From the NCBI GenBank assembly GCA_910577935.1, contig CAJTOT010000027.1, positions 2,939-43,511 on the forward strand: a DNA stretch of 40,573 nt, read 5' to 3'. The translations under genes were made by a program, and so were the position numbers. Below are positions 1-7,163 of this stretch, in pieces. Source of the DNA: an uncultured Hungatella sp. GTDB taxonomy: Bacteria > Bacillota > Clostridia > Lachnospirales > Lachnospiraceae. The notes below the pieces were generated by a model that had not been told where the DNA came from, ran no database searches, and saw nothing but the letters and a program-made list of their open reading frames with translations. Within the stretch, counting starts at the first letter, position 1; each line of letters starts with the position of its first letter.

Positions 1-1040
1 GGCATGCCGAACCTGGTCTGCCAGGACTCGCACACTGCCTCGAACATGTTGATCAGGCTGGTGATCCCGGCAAATGCCACGGAGATGAAGAAAAACACGG
101 CGAACACGTTGCCCAGAGGCATCTGGGCGAATACCTGGGGCAGGGTGATGAACATGAGAGGCGGTCCGCTGGCAGGCTCGATGCCGAAGGCGAACACCGC
201 CGGCATGATGGCCAAGGCAGCCAGCATGGCAGCCAGGGTGTCGAACACCGCCGTGTTCACGGAGGCCCGTGGGATATCTTCGTCTTTTCCCAAGTAGGAG
301 CCATAGACGATCATGCCGGAGCCGGTGATGGACAGAGAGAAGAATGCCTGTCCCATGGCCATGACCCAGGTATCCGTCTTAAGAAGATACTCCCACTTGG
401 GGATAAACAGAAAGCGGTAGCCTGCTCCCGAGCCCTCCAGGAAGAAGACTCTCACGGCGAGAATGACAAAAAGGCCGAAAAAAGCCGGCATGAGTATCTT
501 GTTTATCCTCTCGATTCCCTTGGTGGCGCCAGTCATCAGCAGGGCGCAGGCGATAACCACCACGGCCAGATGACAGGGAATGTTGCCGAAGGCGGAGGAC
601 ATCCGGGCGAACAGGGTTCCGGGGTCCACCGTAAAGAGAGAGCCTGAAAGCCCGGCCCCCAGAGTGCGCAGAACCCACCCAAGAATCACCGAGTAGCCGA
701 TGGCGATGCCCAGAGAGCCCATGAGGGGAATCCAGCCCAGAAGATATCCGGCTTTCCCCAGTTTTTTTGTGTTCCAGCAGTATTCGTAGGAGCCCAGGGT
801 TCCTGTTCCCGCCCGCCGTCCGATGGCGAATTCCGCCGAAAGCCCCACCAGGCCGAAGAGGGCGATGAATATAAAATAAGGGATGAGAAACGCTGCGCCG
901 CCGTACTGTCCCAGGCGGTAGGGGAACAGCCAGATATTGCCCATGCCCACAGCCGAACCCACGCAGGCCAGGACAAACCCAAGAGAGTTCTGAAACCCTC
1001 CGTTTTTATGGCCGCCCCGGTTTGATACATCTTGTTTCAT
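1..1040 (-). CDS. Sodium:neurotransmitter symporter (NSS/SNF) family transporter, 3' truncated by window edge
   Basis: Read from an ATG at 1038-1040, the minus strand stays open to the left edge (346 codons, no stop). The product begins MKQDVSNRGG and has the NSS first membrane segment, FVLACVGSAVGMGNIW followed by FPYRLGQYGGAAFLIPY, i.e. the unwound TM1 with the sodium and substrate site seen in LeuT-type transporters. Further hydrophobic segments follow (GYLLGWIPLMGSLGIAIGYS, IPCHLAVVVIACALL, ILMPAFFGLFVILAV). The family co-transports amino acids or related small molecules with Na+ across the cytoplasmic membrane; the substrate cannot be read from the sequence. It diverges from a LysR regulator 128 bp away, which makes that regulator its likely controller (inference). 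Family assignment is secure. Confidence 0.93.
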   Translation of the reverse strand, partial: MKQDVSNRGGHKNGGFQNSLGFVLACVGSAVGMGNIWLFPYRLGQYGGAAFLIPYFIFIALFGLVGLSAEFAIGRRAGTGTLGSYEYCWNTKKLGKAGYLLGWIPLMGSLGIAIGYSVILGWVLRTLGAGLSGSLFTVDPGTLFARMSSAFGNIPCHLAVVVIACALLMTGATKGIERINKILMPAFFGLFVILAVRVFFLEGSGAGYRFLFIPKWEYLLKTDTWVMAMGQAFFSLSITGSGMIVYGSYLGKDEDIPRASVNTAVFDTLAAMLAALAIMPAVFAFGIEPASGPPLMFITLPQVFAQMPLGNVFAVFFFISVAFAGITSLINMFEAVCESWQTRFGM

Positions 1041-1095
1041 GATCCTGTCCTTTCCTTGCCGCAATCCGTCGTTGCAATTATTCTTTATCTACTAT

Positions 1096-1112
1096 ATACT
1101 ACATATAAGTAT
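1096..1112. promoter_or_regulatory. Possible LysR-type operator in the divergent intergenic region
   Basis: ATACT and AGTAT form an inverted repeat separated by 7 bp, in an AT-rich stretch between the divergent symporter and LysR genes. LysR regulators usually bind dyads of T-N11-A type in such divergent regions. Short arms and AT-richness make chance occurrence quite possible. Confidence 0.3.
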
Positions 1113-1168
1113 TTGTAAAATTGATAATCTTAATATATAGAATCGAAATATTCGATGAGAGGGAAGAG

Positions 1169-2131
1169 ATGGATATAAAAAATTTTGACACATTTATACA
1201 GGTGGCGGAGCTGTCCAGCTTTACAAGGGCAGCCGAGAAGACGGGATACTCCCAGTCCACCGTGTCTTTTCAGATACAGCAGCTGGAGAAAAATCTGGGG
1301 ATACAGCTGTTTGAGAGGGTGAATCACACCGTGTCCCTGACAGGGAAGGGCAGGGAGGTGCTGGCCTACGCCCACCGGATTCGAAGGCTGACCCAGGAGC
1401 TGGAAAAGCAGCTGAACAGGGAGCAGACTGTCAGCGGCCACGTCCGCATAGCCATGGCGGATTCCCTGTGCAGCTGGCTTCTGAAAGATGATTTTCAGGG
1501 ATTTTGCAGGCGTTTTCCCCAGGTTACCTTAAAGATTATCTCCGCCAGCACGGAGGAGATGTTCCGCCTCCTCAACCAGAACGAGGTGGATATGGTGTAC
1601 ACCCTGGACAACCACATCTACAACAGGACCTACCGCATAGCCGGTGAGGAGAAGGTCAACGCCCATTTTGTGGCGGGAACCGGGTATGACCTGGGAGGCG
1701 GAGGCTTAGGAGGCGGGGAGAGCATTTCCCTGGAGGACCTGGTAAGGCTTCCCTTTCTTCTCACGGAGAAGGGCATGAGCTATAGAAGGCTTATGGACGA
1801 GAAGCTGGCGGCGCTGTCTCTGGAGATTCAGCCTGTGCTGGAGAGCGGCAACGCGGACCTGATCTGCCGCCTGGTGGAGCAGGGGATGGGAATCTCCTTT
1901 CTGCCTGACTATGTGACCAGGGAGGCCCTGACGGCGGGAAAAATCCGGCATATTCACATTGAGGGGTTTGAGATCGATATCTGGAAGCAGCTGCTGTACC
2001 ACCATGACAAGTGGGTGTCGCCTCAGATGCAGGCTGTCATGGAATATCTGTCAGACAAACACTGCGGCGGGACGGCGGCGGGAACCCGGCCCTTCGGGGG
2101 AGGGAAGGATAAGATTGATGAGATTCTGTAA
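1169..2131 (+). CDS. LysR-family transcriptional regulator
   Basis: Product of 320 aa. The N-terminal winged helix-turn-helix is classic LysR: MDIKNFDTFIQVAELSSFTR, then AAEKTGYSQSTVSFQIQQLE, then LGIQLFERVNHTVSLTGKG (residues 1-65). A type-2 periplasmic-binding-like effector domain follows from about residue 90 (GHVRIAMADSLCSWLL to MGISFLPDYVTREAL). I chose the ATG at 1169 because GAGGGAAGAG lies just upstream; an in-frame ATG at 1121 has no ribosome site and adds 16 unusual residues. It is divergently transcribed from the NSS symporter and probably regulates it in response to the transported solute (inference). The last about 15 residues (GGTAAGTRPFGGGKDK) are a low-complexity tail. Confidence 0.93.
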   Translation: MDIKNFDTFIQVAELSSFTRAAEKTGYSQSTVSFQIQQLEKNLGIQLFERVNHTVSLTGKGREVLAYAHRIRRLTQELEKQLNREQTVSGHVRIAMADSLCSWLLKDDFQGFCRRFPQVTLKIISASTEEMFRLLNQNEVDMVYTLDNHIYNRTYRIAGEEKVNAHFVAGTGYDLGGGGLGGGESISLEDLVRLPFLLTEKGMSYRRLMDEKLAALSLEIQPVLESGNADLICRLVEQGMGISFLPDYVTREALTAGKIRHIHIEGFEIDIWKQLLYHHDKWVSPQMQAVMEYLSDKHCGGTAAGTRPFGGGKDKIDEIL

Positions 2132-2159
2132 AAAAGAACCGCCCCGTGTTTTCACACGG
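2130..2159 (-). terminator. Possible terminator of the minus-strand gene starting at 3341
   Basis: On the minus strand CCGTGT-GAAA-ACACGG forms a tight tetraloop hairpin, followed after eight bases by TTCTTTTTT. The gap between stem and T-run is longer than ideal. It lies between convergent genes. Confidence 0.4.
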
Positions 2160-2225
2160 AGCAGTCCTCTGTCTGCAGTCAATTGCCGGTCTGTTGGGCG
2201 TCAGGCTTTGGCAGCTGCCGGCTTA

Positions 2226-3341
2226 CTAAGCGTTGAAGCCGTCGTTGAAAGAAGCTGCCTGCATAGCCGGATTATATTTTAAATTCAAGAATGCCGAGAA
2301 GTCCTTATTGTACATCTTTTCCAGGTCAGAGCTGTACCCGACTACCATGTGAGGCTGCTCTGCCACGTAGTACTTGAGGGCCTCCTGGGTGTGCTTCTCG
2401 GAAAGGCTGATGTGGAGCTGCTTTTTGTCCTTAGTGAACAGACGCATCTCGCTCACGCTGTTGCGGCCGGTTCTCTGGAAGTAATAGCCCCATACCAGGT
2501 CCTTGTTGACGGCGATCTGCGCTTTGTTGCCTGTCATGTACACGGTCCACTTTTTGCCCAGCCATACGGTCTTGTCGATGAGATGGGCCTGCTTAAAGTC
2601 CTCCTCGATAGACGACAGAGACACGGAGCTGTCCTTCTGCAGGTACTGCTGAATATTCTTCATGTAGGCGTTGCTGAAAAATCCGATGCCGCTGAGTACA
2701 GCAAAGAGCAGCAGGAACGCGGCAGCCGCCATGAGAACCCAGAACAGTGTGGAATTCACTCCGCCGATGTTCTTGGTGTCCAGCTCATAGAAATAGACCA
2801 GGTCGTATTCGCTCTCCGCCACGCCCAGGTCAAGGAGGGCATCCCTGAAGTACTTCTCGGTCTGAGCGTCCATGGTGTTCCAGACTCCGGTGACGGTGAC
2901 AGGCTCCGGAGGAGCGATCTTGCCGGTCTCGTCGGTGAGGTACTCAAAAGCCTCCTCGATCTTGGCGGCCATCTTGTCCTGCTCCTGGTAGTTCAGATAC
3001 ACGCTGTAGAAATACCAGATGGAGGAACTTTTCTCATAGTCATCCACGGACTGGAATGCCACATAGCTGTAGCCGTTTGTGCTGGTGGAGCTTCCGCCGT
3101 ATTTTCTGGTGGTTGTGGTGGTGTGCTCTATGTAATCATACAGAAAGAAATCTGCATCGATAGTTACATACTTTCCTTCATAAGAAGCAGGATCTGCGGT
3201 GATATCCATCTTGGTTGCCCCGGTGATCACGTCAAATATGGCAAATTTGGTGACGGCCAGCAATATAACGATGCCGATGACGGAAAAGATAACCCGCAAA
3301 GTGTTTGACTTTCTGGCGCTTTTTCTCAGTGTTTCTAACAT
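2226..3341 (-). CDS. Two-TM membrane protein of unknown function
   Basis: Product of 371 aa. One membrane helix near the N-terminus (VIFSVIGIVILLAVTKFAIF, about 18-37), then a soluble, Thr/Ser/Tyr-rich region, a second helix around 203-226 (TLFWVLMAAAAFLLLFAVLSGIGFF), and a C-terminal soluble domain of about 140 aa rich in beta-strand patterns (KTVWLGKKWTVYMTGNKAQI). No catalytic motif is visible. I do not recognise the family with certainty; it may belong to one of the Firmicutes DUF families of two-TM proteins. It stands alone, convergent with the LysR gene and divergent from the DUF1538 operon. The start is supported by a GGGGAGAAGCC stretch upstream. Confidence 0.8.
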   Translation of the reverse strand: MLETLRKSARKSNTLRVIFSVIGIVILLAVTKFAIFDVITGATKMDITADPASYEGKYVTIDADFFLYDYIEHTTTTTRKYGGSSTSTNGYSYVAFQSVDDYEKSSSIWYFYSVYLNYQEQDKMAAKIEEAFEYLTDETGKIAPPEPVTVTGVWNTMDAQTEKYFRDALLDLGVAESEYDLVYFYELDTKNIGGVNSTLFWVLMAAAAFLLLFAVLSGIGFFSNAYMKNIQQYLQKDSSVSLSSIEEDFKQAHLIDKTVWLGKKWTVYMTGNKAQIAVNKDLVWGYYFQRTGRNSVSEMRLFTKDKKQLHISLSEKHTQEALKYYVAEQPHMVVGYSSDLEKMYNKDFSAFLNLKYNPAMQAASFNDGFNA

Positions 3342-3495
3342 GGCTTCTCCCCCTGGTTATTTTATTTATATTGGATTTATAATGCCCAAGCATTTACAAT
3401 ATACTATATTTTGTTCATTTCGTCTATATTAAATTTAAAGATTTTCGTTTATGCTTCAGGGGAAAACGGATACAAAATCTTAACATAAAATTTCC

Positions 3496-3524
3496 TTGGG
3501 AAATAACAGGGCATCATGTATAAT
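3496..3524 (+). promoter_or_regulatory. Sigma-A promoter of the DUF1538-PII-MerR operon
   Basis: TTGGGA at 3496-3501 and TATAAT at 3519-3524 are separated by 17 bp, about 39 bp upstream of the start codon at 3563. The -10 is perfect, the -35 matches at three positions of six. Confidence 0.6.
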
Positions 3525-3562
3525 TGATGTATTCTTAGAGAAGTTTGGGAAAAGGAGAAGTC

Positions 3563-5101
3563 ATGAGACTGTACAAACCGAAATTACAAGAGAAACTGGA
3601 GGAGGCCTTTAAGGCGGTGGGACCCGTGGTGTGCATCGTGCTGCTTCTGTGTTTCAGCATCGCCCCGGTGTCTTTGGGGATCGTGATGGAATTTTTGGCA
3701 GGGGCGGTGTTCCTGGTCGCGGGGATGATGTTTTTCACCCTGGGGGCGGAGATCTCCATGACGCCTATGGGGGAGAAGGTGGGAAGCAGCATGACCAAGA
3801 GCCGGAAGCTGTGGGTCATGGTGGTTCTGGGATTTATCCTGGGGTTTGTGATCACTGTCTCGGAGCCGGATCTCCAGGTTCTGGCAGGGCAGGTGCCCTC
3901 CATACCGTCGGCGGCTCTCATCCTCTCCGTGGCCTGCGGCGTGGGATTTTTCCTGGTCATCGCCCTGGTCCGCATGCTGGCGGGAATTCCCCTTGCGCCC
4001 ATGCTCATCGTGTGTTACGCCGCGGTGATGGGGCTGGCATTTCTGGTTCCGGGGGACTTTCTGGCCGTGGCCTTTGACTCCGGCGGCGTGACCACAGGGC
4101 CTATGACCGTGCCCTTTATCATGGCTATGGGCGTGGGCATCTCCTCGGTCAGGAACGACACCCACGCGGCGGACGACAGCTTCGGCCTGGTGTCCCTGTG
4201 TTCTGTGGGGCCGGTTCTGGCGGTGCTGCTCCTGGGAATCATCTTCAGGCCGGCGGGCGGCGGTTACGCGGCGGCGGAGCATGTTGAGGCGGCTGATTCC
4301 GTGGTTCTCAGGCAGATGTTTGCATCGTCCATCCCCCGCTGCATGGGGGAGATCGCTTTGTCCATGCTGCCTGTGCTGGCGTTTTTCGCGGTGTTTCAGA
4401 TCATTTCCCTGAAAATGGACAGGCGTGCCCTGGGAAGGATTCTTGTGGGTCTGTCATATACCTATGTGGGCCTGGTGGTGTTCCTCACGGGAGCCAATGT
4501 AGGTTTTATGCCGGCGGGGAGCTTTCTGGGAGAGACCTTGGCAGGGCTGAAGGCCCGGTGGATCATCGTGCCTGTGGGGATGGTCATCGGATATTTTATC
4601 GTTCTGGCGGAGCCGGCAGTGTACGTTCTCATGAAACAGGTGGAGGAGCTGACGGACGGGGCCGTGTCGGGGACGGCCATGAAGCTGAGTCTCTCCGTGG
4701 GCGTGGCCTGCTCCGTGGGTCTGGCTATGACCAGGGTTTTGACGGGGATATCCATCCTCTGGTTCGTGATTCCCGGATACGCCCTGGCCCTTTTTCTGAC
4801 CTTCGCCTCCCCGAAGATATTCACAGCCATCGCCTTCGACTCGGGCGGGGTGGCGTCAGGGCCTATGACGGCCGCGTTTCTTCTGCCCTTTGCCATGGGA
4901 GCGTGTCAGGCAGCAGGGGGCAGTCTGGCGAGGGACGCTTTCGGCGTGGTGGCCATGGTGGCCATGACGCCCCTGATCACCATCCAGGTTCTGGGCCTCA
5001 TCTATCAGATGCAGACCAGGAGAGGGACGGCGGACATCAGGCCGGGACAGGCGCTCCGGGAACCGGAGCCGTACGGCGATTACGATATTATTGAATTATA
5101 A
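3563..5101 (+). CDS. DUF1538 membrane protein with two tandem DUF1538 repeats (putative transporter)
   Basis: Product of 512 aa, almost entirely hydrophobic. Two homologous halves each carry the DUF1538 signature: FDSGGVTTGPMTVPFIMAMG (about residues 170-190) and FDSGGVASGPMTAAFLLPFA (about 425-445), each followed by a GV-rich helix. Membrane-embedded Asp/Ser-Gly-Gly repeats in inverted or tandem halves resemble transporters, but substrate and mechanism are not established for this family. ATG 3563 has AAAGGAG 6 bp upstream; the earlier in-frame TTG at 3545 has none. The PII-like gene starts 15 bp after its stop. DUF1538 genes are commonly found next to PII-type genes, so the pair probably acts as channel plus nucleotide-sensing regulator, like AmtB-GlnK (inference). 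Confidence 0.88.
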   Translation: MRLYKPKLQEKLEEAFKAVGPVVCIVLLLCFSIAPVSLGIVMEFLAGAVFLVAGMMFFTLGAEISMTPMGEKVGSSMTKSRKLWVMVVLGFILGFVITVSEPDLQVLAGQVPSIPSAALILSVACGVGFFLVIALVRMLAGIPLAPMLIVCYAAVMGLAFLVPGDFLAVAFDSGGVTTGPMTVPFIMAMGVGISSVRNDTHAADDSFGLVSLCSVGPVLAVLLLGIIFRPAGGGYAAAEHVEAADSVVLRQMFASSIPRCMGEIALSMLPVLAFFAVFQIISLKMDRRALGRILVGLSYTYVGLVVFLTGANVGFMPAGSFLGETLAGLKARWIIVPVGMVIGYFIVLAEPAVYVLMKQVEELTDGAVSGTAMKLSLSVGVACSVGLAMTRVLTGISILWFVIPGYALALFLTFASPKIFTAIAFDSGGVASGPMTAAFLLPFAMGACQAAGGSLARDAFGVVAMVAMTPLITIQVLGLIYQMQTRRGTADIRPGQALREPEPYGDYDIIEL

Positions 5102-5116
5102 GGAGGAACCGGCGAC

Positions 5117-5806
5117 ATGAGTGAACTTTACATGATGACGACCATTGCCAACAGGAACATGCTTCCAAGGTTTCTCGGATTTTACCAGGAGCAGGGGGTA
5201 AATGTCAATCTGATTACTCTGGGGCGGGGGACGGCGGCCAGCGAAGTCATGGATTACTTTGGATTAGAGTCGGCGGAGAAGGCGGTGCTGTTCGGCGTGG
5301 TGACAGGTGAAGTCTGGCGCGCTCTTAAAAAGGGGCTCCAAAACCGTCTGCGCATCGACGTGCCGGGAACGGGAATCGCCTTTACGGTGCCTCTGTCCAG
5401 CATCGGGGGCGGAAGAGAACTGAGATTTCTCACACAACACCAGGATTTTGTAAAAGGAGAGGAGAACACTTTGAAGGATACGATTCATGAGCTTCTGGTG
5501 GTCATCGCCAACCAGGGCTACAGCAATCTGATCATGGAGGCGGCCAAGGGGGCGGGAGCCGGCGGCGGTACGGTGATCCACGCCAGGGGCACGGGGATGG
5601 AGAGAGCCGAGAGCTTTTTCGGAGTGTCCCTTGCCTCTGAGAAGGAGATTATATTTATCGTCAGCAGAACGGGCCTCCGCTCGAAGATCATGAGGGCGGT
5701 GATGAAGGAGGCGGGCATGGAGAGCAAGGCCAAGTCCATTATTTTTTCCCTCCCGGTGACCAGCACTGCCGGCCTGCGCCTGGTGGAGGAGGAACAAGGT
5801 GAATAA
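5117..5806 (+). CDS. PII-family-like regulator with two PII-type domains
   Basis: Product of 229 aa, about twice the length of GlnB/GlnK (112 aa). The first half (MSELYMMTTIANRNMLPRFL to about residue 110) is divergent; the second (HELLVVIANQGYSNLIMEAA, then GAGGGTVIHARGTG, then VSRTGLRSKIMRAVMKEAG) has the PII-like fold signature, including the Gly-rich GGGTVIHARG segment. No T-loop uridylylation Tyr as in GlnB is obvious. PII-like proteins sense nucleotides or metabolites and gate partner proteins, usually membrane transporters; here the partner is likely the DUF1538 protein just upstream (inference). The start has AGGAGGAA at good spacing. The 3' end overlaps the next gene by 8 bp, indicating translational coupling. 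Confidence 0.85.
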   Translation: MSELYMMTTIANRNMLPRFLGFYQEQGVNVNLITLGRGTAASEVMDYFGLESAEKAVLFGVVTGEVWRALKKGLQNRLRIDVPGTGIAFTVPLSSIGGGRELRFLTQHQDFVKGEENTLKDTIHELLVVIANQGYSNLIMEAAKGAGAGGGTVIHARGTGMERAESFFGVSLASEKEIIFIVSRTGLRSKIMRAVMKEAGMESKAKSIIFSLPVTSTAGLRLVEEEQGE

Positions 5807-6989
5807 CGGGTATTACACGTCAGGAGAATTTGCCAGGAAAGCCAACGTGACCATCCGGACCATCCGGTTCTACGACAAACAGGGGATTCTTAAGCCCAGC
5901 AAGGTGAGCGATGCAGGATACCGCCTGTACACAGACGAGGATTTCGGCCGCCTGCAGAAGATCCTCTCATTAAAATATCTGGGATTTTCGCTGGAGGAGA
6001 TTATGGCTCTGACCATCAACGATGACAGGGAGGACATGGCCAACTCTTTAAAGCTCCAGAAAGAGCTGATACGCAAGAAAATCCGTCACCTGGAGATGAT
6101 GGAACAGACCCTGGAGGACACCTCCCGCATGGTGGAGACCTGGGGAGTCATGGATTGGAACAGCATCTTGAATCTGATTCACATCACCAACATGGAACAC
6201 GCCATCGTGGACCAGTACAAGACTTCCGTGAACATCAGCGCCCGCATGGAGCTGCACCGGAGATTTTCCCATAACCCGGTCCCCTGGTTTCAGTGGATTG
6301 CCTCTCTGATCCCCATAGAGACCATGGGGAGGGTTCTGGAGGTGGGGTGCGGCAACGGGCAGCTGTGGAGGCAGTTTGCCCCGGAGGTCCTGAGAGGCCG
6401 GGAGATCCATGTGACGGACGCCTCCGCCGGCATGGTGGAGGACGCGTGGGAGCTCCTGGGAAAAAGCGGGCGGGAAAACCTGATTTTTGAGACAGAGGAC
6501 TGTCAGAAGCTGTCCTTCGGCGACGGGATGTTCGACGGAGTCATCGCCAACCATGTGCTCTTCTATGTAAAAAACCTTCCGGTGGCGTTAGGCGAGATCC
6601 GGAGGGTTTTAAAACCGGATGGGGTGTTCTGGTGCAGCACCTACGGGAAGGAGCACATGAAGGAGATCACCTGGCTGGTGCAGGAATTTGACCCGAGGAT
6701 CACCTTGTCGGAGGTGGCGCTGTACGAGCTGTTCGGCCTGGAAAACGGGCAGGAGCTTCTGGAGGGAACCTTTGAACAGGTGGAGAAGGTGATGTATGAC
6801 GATTATCTTCTGGTGGACGAGGCAGAACCTCTTTTGGAGTACATCATGTCCTGCCACGGCAATCAGAGTGAGATCCTGGGAAAGCGGCAGCAGGAGTTTA
6901 AACGATTTCTCAAAAGGAAGATAGGGGAGAAAGGCGGGCTGAGGATCACCAAGATGGCAGGGGTATTTGTGTGCAGGGGGCTGCGATGA
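5799..6989 (+). CDS. MerR-family regulator fused to a SAM-dependent methyltransferase
   Basis: Product of 396 aa starting at GTG 5799, inside the end of the PII-like gene, with GGAGGAGGA upstream. Residues 1-75 are a MerR winged helix (YTSGEFARKANVTIRTIRFY, then GYRLYTDEDFGRLQKILSLK), followed by a coiled dimerisation helix (about 85-115). From about 165 there is a class I methyltransferase: motif I VLEVGCGNGQLWR, the post-I acidic residue in VTDASAGMVEDA, and motif FDGVIANHVLFYV with RRVLKPDGVFW. In place of a small ligand-binding domain it therefore carries an enzyme domain. Methylation substrate is unknown. As the last gene of the DUF1538/PII operon it may regulate that operon (inference). 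Confidence 0.9.
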   Translation: MNNGYYTSGEFARKANVTIRTIRFYDKQGILKPSKVSDAGYRLYTDEDFGRLQKILSLKYLGFSLEEIMALTINDDREDMANSLKLQKELIRKKIRHLEMMEQTLEDTSRMVETWGVMDWNSILNLIHITNMEHAIVDQYKTSVNISARMELHRRFSHNPVPWFQWIASLIPIETMGRVLEVGCGNGQLWRQFAPEVLRGREIHVTDASAGMVEDAWELLGKSGRENLIFETEDCQKLSFGDGMFDGVIANHVLFYVKNLPVALGEIRRVLKPDGVFWCSTYGKEHMKEITWLVQEFDPRITLSEVALYELFGLENGQELLEGTFEQVEKVMYDDYLLVDEAEPLLEYIMSCHGNQSEILGKRQQEFKRFLKRKIGEKGGLRITKMAGVFVCRGLR

Positions 6990-7087
6990 CCGCTGCCTGC
7001 GGGATGGCGGGCGCGTCTCTGTTCACAGGTGACGGGGGGAACGGTAACCGCAAGTGCTTACAAAAATTTGAACTTTTCGTGATTTAG

Positions 7088-7117
7088 TTGACATATGCCC
7101 TGAAATATCCTTATAAT
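7088..7117 (+). promoter_or_regulatory. Sigma-A promoter of the glucosaminidase gene
   Basis: TTGACA at 7088-7093 and TATAAT at 7112-7117, both perfect consensus, 18-bp spacer. Transcription would begin near 7124, about 40 bp before the ATG at 7164. Confidence 0.85.
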
Positions 7118-7163
7118 GACATAGATGAGATAGTGCATTTGGAAAAAGTACGGGAGAGAACCA

